Shown here: positions 32,771 through 43,643 of the stretch, piece after piece
Numbering within the stretch: position 1 is the first letter of the stretch
Layout: each line of letters begins with the position of its first letter
Assembly (NCBI RefSeq): GCF_028640845.1
Contig: NC_080546.1
Span: forward strand, 84,283,257 to 84,347,256
Reading direction: 5' to 3'
Source of the DNA: Ahaetulla prasina
Lineage: Eukaryota > Chordata > Lepidosauria > Squamata > Colubridae
Length of the DNA stretch: 64,000 bases
The notes under the pieces: model-generated
The model's input: the letters and a program-made list of their open reading frames with translations, nothing else
Database searches by the model: none
What the model was told of the DNA's origin: nothing
Made by a program: the position numbers and the translations under genes

Positions 32771-33048
32771 GTGTTCTTTGTGACTGGAGAAAAGTTTTTG
32801 GTCAAAAGCCCAAACTAGATTAGCTGTTTCATTTTGTTAGGTCTTTCCCCAGGTAGAAGACTCATAGTATATATTAGAAATAATTGGCAATTGGAAATAA
32901 AAATTTTTTTTCCCCTCCTAGCTTTGGAACATTGTGTCCAGTTCTGGTCACCATGATTCAGAAAAGATATTGAGACCCTAGAAAGAGTACAGAGAGGAGC
33001 AGCAAAGATGATAAGGGGTCTGGAGGCTAAAACAGACAATGAATGCCT

Positions 33049-33137
33049 TAAAGGTGCTTTTTCAAAGTCCAGTTGCCTTTGGAAAAAAGCACCTTTGGGA
33101 CATCCGTGACCTGGATGACTGAGAATCTCCATAGATA
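33049..33137 (+). mobile_element. P2 terminal fragment with fold-back
   Basis: Carries the P2 3' end (gggacatccgtgacctggat) preceded by an inverted copy of its own edge: aaggtgcttttt at left mirrors aaaaagcacctt 30 bp on. Flanking acaatgaatg and acaatggaatg suggest a target duplication in CR1. Confidence 0.65.
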
Positions 33138-33179
33138 CAATGGAATGGTTAACGGAATTAGGCATGTCTAGTCTAACGA

Positions 33180-33539
33180 GGGACGCGGTGGCTCAGGGGC
33201 TAGGACGTTGAGCTTGTCGATCGAAAGGTCGGCAGCTCAGCGGTTCGAATCCCTAGTGCTGCCGTGTAACGGGGTGAGCTCCCGTTACTTGTCCCAGCTT
33301 CTGCCAACCTAGCAGTTCGAAAGCACATAAAAAATGCAAGTAGAAAAATAGGGACCACCTTTGTTGGGAAGGTAACAGCGTTCCGTGCGCCTTTGGGCGT
33401 TGAGTCATGCCAGCCACATGACCATGGAGACGTCTTCGGATAGCGCTGGCTCTTCGGCTTTGAAAGGGAGATGAGCACTGCCCCCTAGAGTCGGCAACAA
33501 CTAGCACGCATGTACGAGGGGAACCTTTACGTTTACCTT
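33180..33539 (+). mobile_element. Sauria SINE, full length
   Basis: Head ggacgcggtggctcaggggc, B box gcggttcgaatcc, tail acctttacgtttacctt. Flanks agtctaacga (33170-33179) and agtctaatga (33540-33549). Confidence 0.95.
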
Positions 33540-33599
33540 AGTCTAATGAAGAAAAGGCTTAGGGGTGACATAGAATAGAATTAGAATAGAATTCTCTAT

Positions 33600-34185
33600 T
33601 CTATTCAATTCTCGAATACAGCTCATCTGTCTGGAACCCGCACTGCATATCGGACATTAATACAATTGATTGCCTCAAGAAATATTTCACAAGAAGTGTC
33701 CTCCACTCCTCCACTCGCAACAAATATCTTATGCCACCAGACTAGAAATTCTGGGTTTAGAAAATTTAGAACGCCTTCGGTATGACTTAAGCATAGCTCA
33801 TAAAATCATCTGCTACAATGTCCCACCTGTCAATGACTACTTCAGTTTCAACCACAACAATACATGAGCACACAATAGATATAAACTTAAAGTGAGCCTT
33901 TCCAAATTCGATTGCAGAAGACATGACTTCAGTAACAGTTGTTAATGCCTGGAATGCACTACCAGGCTCTGTGGTCTCATCCCAAAACCCCCCAAATTTT
34001 AATCTTAGACTGTCTACTGTTGACCTCACCCCATTCCTAAGAGGTCTGTAAGGGGCGTGCATAAGAGCACCAGCGTGCCTATTGTCCCTGTCCTAATGTT
34101 CCTTTTAATTGTATTCATTTTATGTATTCAATTCATGCTTATACTTATATATATTAAATAATATGTACTCGACAAATAATAAATA
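33600..34185 (+). mobile_element. L3-like LINE 3' end
   Basis: Coding remnants include RLEILGLENLERLRYDLS and IAHKIICYNVPPVNDYF, followed by the 3' UTR ggggcgtgcataagagcacc and an AAATAA tail. Frames are broken. Confidence 0.87.
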
Positions 34186-34346
34186 AAGTGTATGGCTAGG
34201 TAACAGGAAGGACGAGAAGAAGAATAGTAATACAGTCTTAGTCATTAATTCGACAGTGTTGTGGGAATTAGTTGTTTAGCAGAGTGATGGCATTTGGGAA
34301 GAAACTGTCCTTGTGTCTAGCTGTTCTGGTGTGCAGTGCTCTATAG

Positions 34347-35124
34347 CAGCGGTCACCAACTGGTGGTCCGTGGACCACTGGTGGTCCCCAAGAAGATTTT
34401 GGTGGTCCCCAGAAAAATTATTTGCATTTTTTATATTGCACTAAATCAGGGGTCCTCAAACTACGGCCCCTGGGCCAGATACGTGCAATGAACATTTGTG
34501 TTGTTACAGAGAGTCTCCCCCTTTGGGGTCTTTTTGTGTGGGTCGGAGGGCGGCAGAAATTGTGACTTGGGGTCTGCTTCAGCCTCCTGGTGCGGGGCTT
34601 TGGGCTGGAGGGAAGTGCTGCTGGTGGCGAAGAGCCAGAGGGTCTTGTTCCAGTGGGACTGCCTCATGGCCTGGAACTGACTGACCATCTCAGCCCACTG
34701 AGCCTCCAGGCACTGTGACCTGGCCTTGCACTCCCACAGGTCTTCCCTCTGCTTGGAAAGCACATGCTCGTAGTCCTCAATGAGGTGCTTCTTCTGAGCC
34801 TCCTTCTCGGTCAGATCCAATTTGAACTGAGCTCTTTTGCAAACTGTTTCTCATGGTGGCTGCTTAGCTCCAACAACTGCTTCCTGTTGGGGCTCTAAGG
34901 AGCCCAGATGGGGAGGTGAGGAGTAGCTGGGAAGGGAGGGGCGAGTAGAGGCTGGTGAGGTGTCTCTCGACGTGAGTGACATCAAGTTGTCCATGCCCAC
35001 CCAATCACATGACCACCTAGTCACACCCACCCAGCTGGTCCTTAGGCAAATCATATTAGTGGTCCGTGGGATTTAAAATTATGAATTTAGTGGTCCCTGA
35101 GGTCCAAAAGGTTGGGGACCCCTG
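34347..35124. mobile_element. hAT element, 778 bp, perfect 8-bp duplication
   Basis: Starts CAGCGGTCACCAACTGG and ends AAAAGGTTGGGGACCCCTG, with ctctatag on both sides (34339-34346, 35125-35132). A second hAT-type terminus, CAGGGGTCCTCAAACTAC, lies inside at 34447, so the body is composite. No transposase is visible. Confidence 0.85.
34461..34850 (-). pseudogene. Exon-like coiled-coil open frame inside the hAT
   Basis: About 120 codons are open on the minus strand. Residues such as LTEKEAQKKHLIEDYEHV and LEAQWAEMVSQFQAM have the heptad, E/K/Q-rich look of a coiled coil, followed by a hydrophilic tail with PPSDPHKKTPKGE. It does not resemble hAT transposase. I infer a captured host exon; I do not recognise the source gene. 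Confidence 0.4.
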
Positions 35125-35326
35125 CTCTATAGTGTCATTTTGAGGGTAGGAGTTGAAACAGTTTATGTCCAGGATGTGAGGGATCTGTAAATATTTTCAC
35201 AGTCCTCTTTTTGATTCATGCAGTATACAGGTCCTCAGTGGAAGGCAGGTTGGTAGCTATTGTTTTTTCTGCAGTTCTAACTATCCATTGAAGACTGTGT
35301 CTGTTTTGTTTGGCATGATAGCTGTC

Positions 35327-35632
35327 TTTCAATCTTTGAAGGGCTGCCATAGGGAAGAGGATGTTGATATATTATGTATAGCACATGATGGCAGGACACA
35401 ACACAACAGCTGGAAGCTCATCAGAGGCAGATCCAACTTAATAGGAAGGAGTTTCCTGCCTATAGGAATGATTAATCAATGGAACAACTTTCCTCTGACA
35501 TTGTGGCTGCTCCATCAATGGAGGTTTTCAAGAAAAGACTGGTCAACCATTTATTCAGGATGATATATTGGTCCAGGGATTGGACTAAGAAGACCTCCAG
35601 GGTCCCTTCCAGCCCTATGATTCTTGTGATGC
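35327..35632 (+). mobile_element. CR1 LINE 3' fragment, diverged subfamily
   Basis: Contains the block gattaatcaatggaacaact and the 3' end ttggactaagaagacctcc. Substitutions distinguish it from other copies. Confidence 0.85.
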
Positions 35633-35683
35633 TTTGAGGTGCTCAGACTTGAGCCAAAACTTATTATTCAAAAAGGGGTGACG

Positions 35684-35926
35684 CAGGGGTGAGATCCAGC
35701 AGGTTCTGACAGGTTCTGGAGAACAGGTAGGGGAAATTTCGAGTAGTTCAGAGAACCGGCAAATGCCACCTCTGGCTGGCCCCGGAGTGGGGTGAGAATG
35801 GAGATTTTGCAATATCCTTCCCCCAGGAGTGGGGAGGGAATGGGGATTTTGCAGTATCCTTCCCCTGCCACGCCCACCAAGCCACACCCACAGAACTGGT
35901 AGTGAAAAAAGTGGATTTCACCACTG
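35684..35926. mobile_element. hAT-like MITE with two minisatellite units
   Basis: The ends are CAGGGGTGAGATCC and GATTTCACCACTG. Flanks gggtgacg and ggatgaag match 6/8. It has two copies of the 41-43 bp unit that is repeated about 20 times at 9016-9843. Confidence 0.88.
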
Positions 35927-36059
35927 GGATGAAGTCTGGTAAAAGTAAAGACTTACTTGATTTGATGTCAACTCCTGATGTTGACATGATTACATCTTTC
36001 TCGGCAACAGTGAAAGGGTTTTGGGCTTAATATATCGAAGGATGATTTTATTTAACAGA

Positions 36060-36225
36060 GTAACAGAGTTGGAAGGGACCTTAGAGGTCTTGCAATCCAG
36101 CCCCCTGCTCAGGCAGGAAACCCTATCCCATTTCAGACAAATGGTTGCCCAATCTCTTCTTAAAAACTCCAGTGCTGGAGCACCTACAACCTGTGGAGGT
36201 AAGTCGTTCCACTAATTAATTGTTA
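36060..36225 (-). mobile_element. CR1 LINE 3' fragment
   Basis: Antisense 3' terminal 165 bp (acagagttggaagggacctt). Confidence 0.87.
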
Positions 36226-36600
36226 ATTCATTGAGTTGACTTGATTTATTCCTATTCTTGAGACTTTCCAGCAGTGAATTCCTCTCCAGAAGTTTAGCTT
36301 TGAGGGATCGGTAAACATCAGCTACTATTTGCCATCTTCTCTGTGCTGTACCCTATTATCTTTCAACAAGTCATCTAAGCTACCTTCCAAAGTGTCATTC
36401 TTCTCTGGATCAAAATACAACTTAAGGGCAGGCAAATTGATGTTCTGCATAAAGCTTCAGTGACAGATGGCTATAACCCTGTGTGGGAGGCCCCACCAAG
36501 GATTTAAAAGTGACAAGGAAGCTAGAAGGTGGGAATAATATTTACTGTAAGAATAACCTTTCATGCTGAATAACAACAGAGGGGAGGATAGGCTTATAAG
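36226..36600. other. Unassigned unique sequence
   Basis: Nothing recognised. Confidence 0.5.
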
Positions 36601-36608
36601 ATATTTAC

Positions 36609-36862
36609 CAGGGGTGAAATCTACTTACCTTCCTTATTGGTTCGGAAGTGCACGTCCCGTGCGCATCACATGCACATGCAGGCCCATTGCGCATGCGCAG
36701 AGGGTACAAAATACCTTACTTCCTGGTTAAAACCAGGAAGTAACAACAGCCGGATGGGTGGGTGAAGCCTCGCACCACGATTGCTACTAATTCTCCGAAC
36801 CACCTGCCACGATCGCTACCGGATCGGGTGATCCGGTCCGAACCAGGAGCATTTCACCCTTG
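36609..36862. mobile_element. hAT-like MITE
   Basis: The ends are CAGGGGTGAAATC and CATTTCACCCTTG, with perfect atatttac duplications (36601-36608, 36863-36870). Confidence 0.92.
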
Positions 36863-36883
36863 ATATTTACATATGTATATATC

Positions 36884-37050
36884 CAGCGGTGGGTTTTACA
36901 TATTCTTGCCACCAGTTTGCCACGTGCGCACACTTGCTTCGCTTGCACATGCACGCCTTCTGCGCATGTGCTTGGCCTTTTTGCACACTTGCTGTGCAGG
37001 CACGCGCCTTCCAAACATGCACACGGCCTTCCACGCATTCGCACCCATGG
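36884..37050. mobile_element. Truncated hAT-like MITE
   Basis: Left end CAGCGGTGGGTTTTAC and CpG-rich GCACACTTGC repeats; the right terminus is missing before LTR E. Confidence 0.7.
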
Positions 37051-37060
37051 AATTTAAACA

Positions 37061-37610
37061 TGTCGTGTCCCACTCCTCCTCTGACGGCCGGGTCGGGGAA
37101 GTCTGTATCAAGCATGGCCACAAAGCCTCTGCAGCTTTGCCAAAGTTCTGTCAGAGTTCTCAGGGCAGGCAGGAGTCCAAGGTGTGACTTCAGCAATCCA
37201 AATTAGACTTTGCCTGACTCAAAGAATGCCAGAAAGCAGATCCTTTATATAGGCCATGGGGTGTGGCTCCATGACTCAGCACTTATCCAGGCCTGCCCCT
37301 CCCTTCCTTTTGCTGACGTCACCTCTCCATTCTCCGGAAGCGTGGATCCCTCCACCCTCCAGCTGCCGGCAATTCCAGTTCGTGACTGGCTTCATACTCC
37401 TCATGTTCACATGCTGTGGGGGAGGGGTTTATTTGCTCAGTTTGTCCAGGCATGCCAGGCCATTCGTCTTGCTCGGTCTGTCCGGGCATGGTGCCAGGAC
37501 TGGGGGCTGGAGGCATGCCAAGCCGTTCGTCTTCATTATCCGTCTCTGGCTGAGATAACAGGAGATGAGAGGGGCCCGGCTGCGGAGAGGGGGGCAAGCG
37601 AGGCACAACG
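37061..37610 (-). mobile_element. Solo LTR E of Gypsy-like family
   Basis: A 550-bp LTR with perfect AAACA duplications (37056-37060, 37611-37615); one terminal A has changed to G. The minus frame reaches DPRFRRMER and stops at TGA, the same position as in LTR C. Promoter TATATAAAGG is present. Confidence 0.9.
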
Positions 37611-37615
37611 AAACA

Positions 37616-37914
37616 TCTACAGTGAGTGATGAAGTATATGGTTAAAAAAGAAAGAAAGCGAGGGCGGGCCGGGGAGAATCCAGGAGAGTTTTTCAAACAA
37701 GTATCCCAGTCGGGCAATTTGCTGACATATTTTTCCAAGTTTTATTACAGTGTATTTGTGTGGTAATTTATAGAATGATTGAACACAAAAGACAACTCTC
37801 AGACTGAGAGCTTAAGTCAATGTTACTGCAAGGAGGCTGATCAGCTCGAGGAAGTACGATATACAGTACTGCACAAAATGTGTTTTCTCCAAACGTTTAT
37901 GTCAGGTAGGTCTT
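37616..37914. other. Unassigned unique sequence
   Basis: Nothing recognised. Confidence 0.5.
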
Positions 37915-38236
37915 AACAGTGTTCCAATATCTCAGGGGCTGCCACAAAGAAGAGGGAGTCGGGCTGTTCTCCAAAGCACCTGAGGGTAGAACAAGAAGCA
38001 ATGGGTGGAAACTAATCAAGGAGAGAAGCAACCTAGAACTAAGGGGAAATTTCCTGACAGTGAGAACAATTAACCAGTGGAACAACTTGCCTGCAGAAGT
38101 TGTGAATGCTCCAACACTGGGAGTTTTTAAGAAGATGTCAGAAAACCATTTGTCTGAAGTGGTGTAGGGTTTCCTGCCTAAGCAGAGGGTTGGACTAAAA
38201 GCCTTCCAAGGCGTCTTCCAATTCTGTTATTCTGCT
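37915..38236 (+). mobile_element. CR1 LINE 3' end
   Basis: A frame is nearly open across 240 bases (RTINQWNNLPAEVV, then LGVFKK), followed by the 3' end and a short tail (attctgttattctgctg). Confidence 0.88.
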
Positions 38237-38240
38237 GAAT

Positions 38241-38546
38241 CAGTGTTGGGTTTCAAAAAAAATTACTACCGATTCTATGGGTGTGGGTATGGTGTGGTGT
38301 GGCTTGGTGGGCATAGCTTGCTGGGTGTGGCAGGGGAAGGATACTGTAAAATCTCCATTCCCTCCCAACTCCAAGGGCAGGTTACTGCAAAATCCCCATT
38401 TCCTTCCAATCAGCTGGGACTTGGGAGGCAGAGAATGGATGAGGGCGGGGCCAGTCAGAATTTTTACTACCGATTCTCCAAACTACTCAAAATTTCTGCT
38501 ACCGGTTCTCCAGAACTGGTCAGAACCTGCTGAAACCCACCGTCTC
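38241..38546. mobile_element. hAT-like MITE at a CR1 tail
   Basis: Starts CAGTGTTGGGTTTC and ends GAAACCCACCGTCTC, flanked by perfect tgctgaat (38233-38240, 38547-38554). Confidence 0.88.
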
Positions 38547-38867
38547 TGCTGAATGTAGATTTTTATGCAGATGGTTTCCGAAATGAATGATCTAAATTTG
38601 AACGGGCTCTTACAGAGTTATGAAGGTGGGTGTTTGGTTTTTCCTTTCCCATCCATTAAAGTGAAACCAGTAGCCCTTTTCCAGTTCCACCCATCTCCCC
38701 CATCCCTTTTTCCTCCAGGTACCACAAAGATCCAAACAATATTGCGAGGACTATTTTTATTTCAAATTCGTCTCACATTTCTTTGTGGCTTCACCTATAG
38801 CCCAAGTGTGGGGACCAAACATAAGAACAGTGATTTTGTGTCCAGAGGCACATTGGACGCTATCCCT

Positions 38868-39076
38868 ATGAAATCCACATTTTTTTTGCTACTGGTTCTG
38901 TGGGAGTGGCTTGGTGAGCGGGGTGTGGCTTGGTGGGCGTGGCAGGGGAAGGTTCCTGCAAAATCCCCATTCCCACCCCACTCTGGGGCCAGCCAGAGCT
39001 GGTATTTGCCAGTTCTCCAAACTGCTCAAAATTTCCGCTACCAGTTCTCCATAACCTGCTGGATTTCACCCCTGCC
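38868..39076. mobile_element. hAT-like MITE lacking its left terminus
   Basis: Right end GGATTTCACCCCTG is followed by ccctatgg; ccctatg also precedes the left edge, but the first bases of the terminal repeat are gone. Contains one copy of the minisatellite unit. Confidence 0.8.
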
Positions 39077-39079
39077 CTA

Positions 39080-39528
39080 TGGGCAAAAAGTCGACCTCCA
39101 TCAATGCAGCAACAAATCCATTCTCACTTCCTCTTCATCACTGTTTAATTTCCACCTGTTTCCTGAGTCACACGAGTCAACCAAATACCAGTTCATCTTA
39201 AAAGCCATAAACTAGATCCATGTGATGAGGGATTGCCTGACAGTGTATCCATATATTTTTTTAATCAAATAAGGACTAGCACAGTACTCTATACTGGAAT
39301 CAGCTGAACCTCTATACGAAGAGCTACAAATTCAGAGGTAGTTTTATAGCACTTTTTTGTGACTAATTAATTAGACATTAACTGGGCTATAGCTTAGTTC
39401 ATTAGATGTAGCTCACAAAAAGTTAAGCATTTTAATGCAATTTGTTTCCATAATCCAAAAAAAAAAAAAGGTATTAACAGACCTATTCTGGGTTTTGGCT
39501 ACTCTAAACAACATAGCTTTCATGGGAT
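39080..39528. other. Unassigned unique sequence
   Basis: Nothing recognised. Confidence 0.5.
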
Positions 39529-39529
39529 C

Positions 39530-39762
39530 ATCATCTTCATCATCATCATCTGTTAATGACACCATAATCCCTTGTGCGGGCAACTGAATGGAGCTGAATA
39601 TTTACTGGCTAGATGCCCTTCCTGTCACCAATGCGGAACTACTATATTCAGCAGATATATTCCCAGAGAGAGAAAATATCTGCCTCTACCTAGGATTGAA
39701 CTCACAGCCTACTGATTGCGAGGCGAGAGTTCCACCTCTAGGCCACTGCACCACTCTGAAAT
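39530..39762 (-). mobile_element. tRNA-derived SINE B
   Basis: A (ATC)n tail at left, the body tgcccttcctgtcacc, and on the minus strand the head agtggcctagaggtggaact with B-box-like sequence tgagttcaatcctaggt. The sense copy is at 47722-47940. Confidence 0.78.
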
Positions 39763-40021
39763 CCATCATGGGATGTCTCCAGATAAAGACCATCCTTATC
39801 TTAATTATAGAAAAAGGACTTTTCTGCACTCAGTATAAGCCTCCACTCAGAAATCTTTGGATGTGTTGTTGAATACAGATTGTGAGGTTTTTGAATTTTC
39901 CTACTTGGCATATTGGCCGGGTCACTAATTGCTTTGAAGCTCCCTCTCTTTTTAGACTATATGGTACAGGAGTAGAACAGGTAGAGCTGGGGGCTGAAGT
40001 TAAATGTATCATCAGTTTACT

Positions 40022-40600
40022 ATCCTTTGCTGTTAGTTAAGAAGTCGTGTCCAACCCATCGTGACCCCATGGACAACGTTTCTCCAGGCCTTCCTGTCCT
40101 CCACCATCCTCTGGAGTCCATTTAAGCCCATGCTGACTGCTTCAGTGACTCCATCCAGCCACCTCATTCTCTGCCGTCCCCTTCTTCTTTTGCCCTCAAT
40201 CTTTCCCAGCATTAGGCTCTTCTTCAGTGAGTCCTTCCTTCTCATTAGGTGGCCAAAGTATTTCACTTTCATCTTCAGGATCTGGTCTTCTAAAGAGCAG
40301 TCAGGGTTGATTTCCTCTAGGACTGACTGGTTTGTTTGCCTTGCGGTCCAAGGGACTCGCAGGAGTCTTCTCCAGCACCAGAGTTCAAAGGCCTCGATTC
40401 TTTGGCGCTCAGCCTTTCTTATGGTCCAACTTTCACAGCCATCCATTGCAACTGAGAAAACCATGGCCTTGACTATACGCACTTTTATTGGCAGGGTGAT
40501 GTCTCTGCTTTCTAGTATCCTTACGTTGCCACAAACAATCCCTCTTGAATTCTGCCCTGCTAGTGCTGACCATCAGTTCTTGTGTTTAGCCTTGAAGTAA
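40022..40600 (-). mobile_element. Bov-B (RTE) LINE, C-terminal ORF2 fragment
   Basis: The minus frame 40033-40482 is intact and contains DGCESWTIRKAERQRIEAFE, ELWCWRRLLRVPWTARQTNQ, KYFGHLMRR and KRRRGRQRMRWLDG, the hallmark C-terminus of Bov-B ORF2. Bov-B is the RTE-clade element shared by squamates and ruminants. The reverse transcriptase is not present in this copy. Confidence 0.93.
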
Positions 40601-41360
40601 TAAGTATTCTGTGCCGCAACCTAACATATGGTCTCAGTCCTTTGCGCCTGATATATGATGTGATAAATGGCTCTCCGAGACACGGAACTTTTCATGCTTA
40701 CCAGAGATGCAGTTTCTCCCTCCATTAAATTGTATGAATGGAAGGATAATATGGCCGATAGCTCTGACGGTTGAGATTGGCGCATGGAGATGCTGCATGG
40801 TGGCTCATACACTTCTCCGCAATTGAGCTGATATTCACATCTTTATAAACACATCTTTATAAACACAGGGATGTGGTGTAGATAGCAGGTGCAACTCCAA
40901 TCTTCTTTCCATTTATTCATTGAATACCTGAAAGGAAATGAGTGTGACAAGACACCGTTGCATAGCTGCAATCCAGGAGACCATGCAGTTAAATCATCTG
41001 GAAAGGGTGGTTGTACTGAAGCTGTAATTGGTTTTGTTTTTGTTTTGTTTTTTCTTTCTTTCTCAAATTCTGGTCACGGGTCTGTAAAGTCTTTCCTCTT
41101 TCTCCTGGAATGAAAGGATTGCCATAATATGTCAGGGATCGTTGCTTAAAACAATTATTCATTGAACATTTACATAGTTGTTTTTTTTTTTCTAAGAAAG
41201 AAATATATCCAGAGTTCCCTTTTCAAACTTAGCCTTTAAAGAAATTGAAGAAAAATTAGGTGGTGCTTATGTGACTTTGGTCAAAGTGACCTGGAAGAAA
41301 TTGTGTATCATTGAGGACAAGTGCTGAGTAAATTTTATACCCGCTGTTTATGCATTTAAA
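40601..41360. other. Unassigned unique sequence
   Basis: Nothing recognised apart from T-rich stretches. Confidence 0.5.
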
Positions 41361-41368
41361 GTTATACT

Positions 41369-41505
41369 CAGTGGTGGGATTCAGCCAGTTCGCACCACTT
41401 CGGGAGAACCGGTTGTTAACTTTCTGAGCAGTTTGGTGAACTGGTTGTTGGAATAAATCATTAGGGCAGAGAACCGGTTGTTAAATTATTTGAATCCCAC
41501 CACTG
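41369..41505. mobile_element. 137-bp hAT MITE (ACCGGTTGTTAA subtype)
   Basis: The ends are CAGTGGTGGGATTCA and TGAATCCCACCACTG, with perfect gttatact duplications (41361-41368, 41506-41513). Same length as 8022-8158. Confidence 0.96.
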
Positions 41506-41518
41506 GTTATACTAGAAT

Positions 41519-41612
41519 CTTCTCTTCTCTTCTCTTCTCTTCTCTTCTCTTCTCTTCTCTTCTCTTCTCTTCTCTTCTCTTCTCTTCTCTTCTCTTCTCT
41601 TCTCTTCTCTTC
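41519..41612. repeat. (TTCTC)n microsatellite
   Basis: About 19 pure copies, starting 6 bp after the MITE duplication. Confidence 0.97.
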
Positions 41613-42025
41613 TTGGTGTATTGTGAGAAATAGGGAATTCTTAAATCTTAAACCCACATCTTCTCCATTCAGTCCATCTTTAGGAAAAACAGAAAGTTGT
41701 TTGTCCAAAGTTCAGAATTACAGAACTTACCAAACCCCTCTTAAAAGACAAAGAGTAGGTGCCTAATCATCCTGTTGTATATCCGAGGAAGATTTTAATT
41801 TCGATCAGGATAGAAATTTCACAACAGAGATATGTGGGACTTACAAATCAATTTAATTATATTGCTATGGATGCCATATTAGCACCAGTGTAATTGAATT
41901 TCTACCCCACAATATTCTTTTCGAAAACAAAAACAGGAAGGGTATGAGTGAAGCAAAGTTTGATATATTCCCTGAACTGCCTCGAAGGGGCTTTTTCGAA
42001 AAGCAACTGGACTTTATTTATTTTT

Positions 42026-42590
42026 TCCTGAAGACATTTATTTATTTATTTATTTATTTTGTCACAACATCATACAAAAAGATTATATAGTATATACACA
42101 TATAAACATATATAGGAAGAAGAAAAGAAAAACAATAGGACAGGAACGGTAGGCACGTTTGTGCGCTTATGCACGCCCCTTATGGTCCTCTTAGGAATGG
42201 GGTGAGGTCAATAGTAGAAAGTTTTTGATTAAAGCTTTTAGGATTATGGGAAGAGACCACAGAGTCAGGTAAAGTATTCCAAGCACTGATGATTCTGTTG
42301 CAGAAGTCATATTTTCTGCAATCTAGATTAAAGCGGTTTACATTAAGTTTAAATCTATTGATTGCCCTTCTATTATTGCAATTAAAGCTGAAGTAGTCTT
42401 TGACAGGAAGGACATTACAATAGATGATTCTGTGAGTTAAACTTAGGTCTTGTCGAAGGCGACGGAGTTCCAAGTTTTCTAAGCCTAGGATTTCAAGTCT
42501 GGTGGGATAAGGTATTTTGTTGTTTTCAGAGGACTGGAGAACTCTTCTTGTAAAATATTTCTGGACACGTTCAATTGTATTGATGTCAGA
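42026..42590 (-). mobile_element. L3-like LINE 3' end inserted in P2
   Basis: The (TTTA)n tail at left, then 3' UTR and a long minus-strand frame (RLEILGLENLELRRLRQDLS, CRKYDFCNRIISAWNTLPDS) ending PFLRGP. This is the best-preserved C-terminus of the family here. Confidence 0.9.
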
Positions 42591-42591
42591 G

Positions 42592-42622
42592 ATTTCACTT
42601 CTCATCCAAGTAGCTTCTTCAG
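42592..42622 (-). ncRNA. Broken hammerhead-like core, P2 left arm
   Basis: CTGAAGA and the stem II strands are present (GCTACT/AGAAGT), but GAAAC reads GAAAT and the cleavage triplet is separated by the L3 LINE. Confidence 0.5.
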
Positions 42623-42891
42623 TTCTGGTTGAATGACGGACGATAGAAGGATTTATATTCCTTGCAGTCATCTGGTTGGCTAGTCCCCTTTCAGATGGTT
42701 GTTGAGGCTGCTTGTAGATTTATCTATGCCTTCGGGGGTCTCCTGAATACCCACACCCTTTTGTACTATTCAGGTAACCCTGAGGGCGCAGATAAACCCC
42801 CAAGTGGTCTCAATGACTCTCAGAAAGAGCACTAACGACCAGATGACTGCAAGGAATATAAATCCTTCCATCCGCCATCATTCACTTCAAA

Positions 42892-42925
42892 TTGAAGAAG
42901 CTTCTTGGATGAGAAGCGAAACGAC
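42892..42925 (+). ncRNA. Hammerhead-like core, P2 right arm
   Basis: Perfect stem II GCTTCT/AGAAGC and GAAAC, but C3 is U and the triplet is GAC, which breaks the NUH rule. Probably inactive. Confidence 0.5.
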
Positions 42926-43029
42926 TTCAAGGAGAAACAACATCCATTTGCCTTTCAAAAAAGCACCTTTGCAGAAACCGTGACTTGGATGACTGAGAAT
43001 CTCCAAAGACATCCCCTGAACTGTGAAAC

Positions 43030-43272
43030 CAGAGGTGGTATTCAGCCGGTTCACACCAATTCAGACAAACCTGTAGCGGCAATCGCGGGTGGGCCAACCT
43101 CCACCCACACGCCCCGGCTCCAAGTTGTGCTATTTAGGCACTTTTTCAAGGCCGGGCGCATGTGTGGAAGGTGTATGAGTGAGCAAAGTGCATGCGCCTA
43201 AGGCCAGGCGCATATATGGACAACGCGTGTACACGGTGAACCAGTGGTAAAAGTAAGCAAAACCCACCCCTG
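43030..43272. mobile_element. hAT-like MITE
   Basis: The ends are CAGAGGTGGTATTC and AAACCCACCCCTG, with perfect tgtgaaac duplications (43022-43029, 43273-43280). Confidence 0.94.
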
Positions 43273-43280
43273 TGTGAAAC

Positions 43281-43631
43281 ATATAGAATCTTCAGATGCA
43301 AGGTAGCTTGATCCTAATTTCCAGTCTGAGTACAGAAGAAGTAGAAATTGTAGCTCACCATCTCATACACCACGGCTACCTGAGATTTGCTTTCAACCCT
43401 AGAAAGGAAAATTGCTAGCTGGATGCCCATCTATTTGTTTTTTTCCTCCCCTTCGTGTAGAGCCCAGCTATACAAAACGACGGTTGCTTTTTTTTTTTTT
43501 TCTCCCATCAAAAATGCATTTTGAGTTATTCATGCTATGGTGGAATTGGACATTCCCCTTTCACAATTGCTGTCTTAGCTTGATAGATAACCCTAGATAG
43601 AGAGAAAGGGAGAAGGAAAGAAATTTTAATA
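43281..43631. other. Unassigned unique sequence
   Basis: Contains a T run near 43490. Confidence 0.5.
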
Positions 43632-43643
43632 GTTCCAAAATTA

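Larger units (their letters stand above)
32925..33575 (+). mobile_element. CR1 LINE internal fragment with two inserts
   Basis: Sense CR1 (gtgtccagttctggtcacca) continues to 33048, is interrupted by a P2 piece, resumes at 33138 (ggaattaggcatgtctagtc), is interrupted by a Sauria SINE, and resumes at 33540. Confidence 0.82.
34200..35300 (-). mobile_element. Rex1/CR1-like LINE fragment split by hAT
   Basis: 34200-34338 and 35133-35300 are antisense parts of one LINE (the left part encodes SFFPNA-like residues on the minus strand), separated by the hAT element at 34347-35124. Confidence 0.6.
41983..43015. mobile_element. Head-to-head P2 pair with an L3 LINE in one arm
   Basis: The left arm (minus) begins ggctttttcgaaaagcaact and the right arm (plus) ends at tgagaatctccaaagaca. 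The arms mirror each other through ttgcagtcatctgg/ccagatgactgcaa to a centre near 42765. An L3-like LINE (42026-42590) inserted in the left arm inside the ribozyme core. Confidence 0.75.

Noticed and set aside
22801..33260. tRNA genes (A and B boxes)
   Set aside because: The promoter boxes belong to SINE heads followed by SINE bodies and tails; no separate cloverleaf with a proper 3' end was found.
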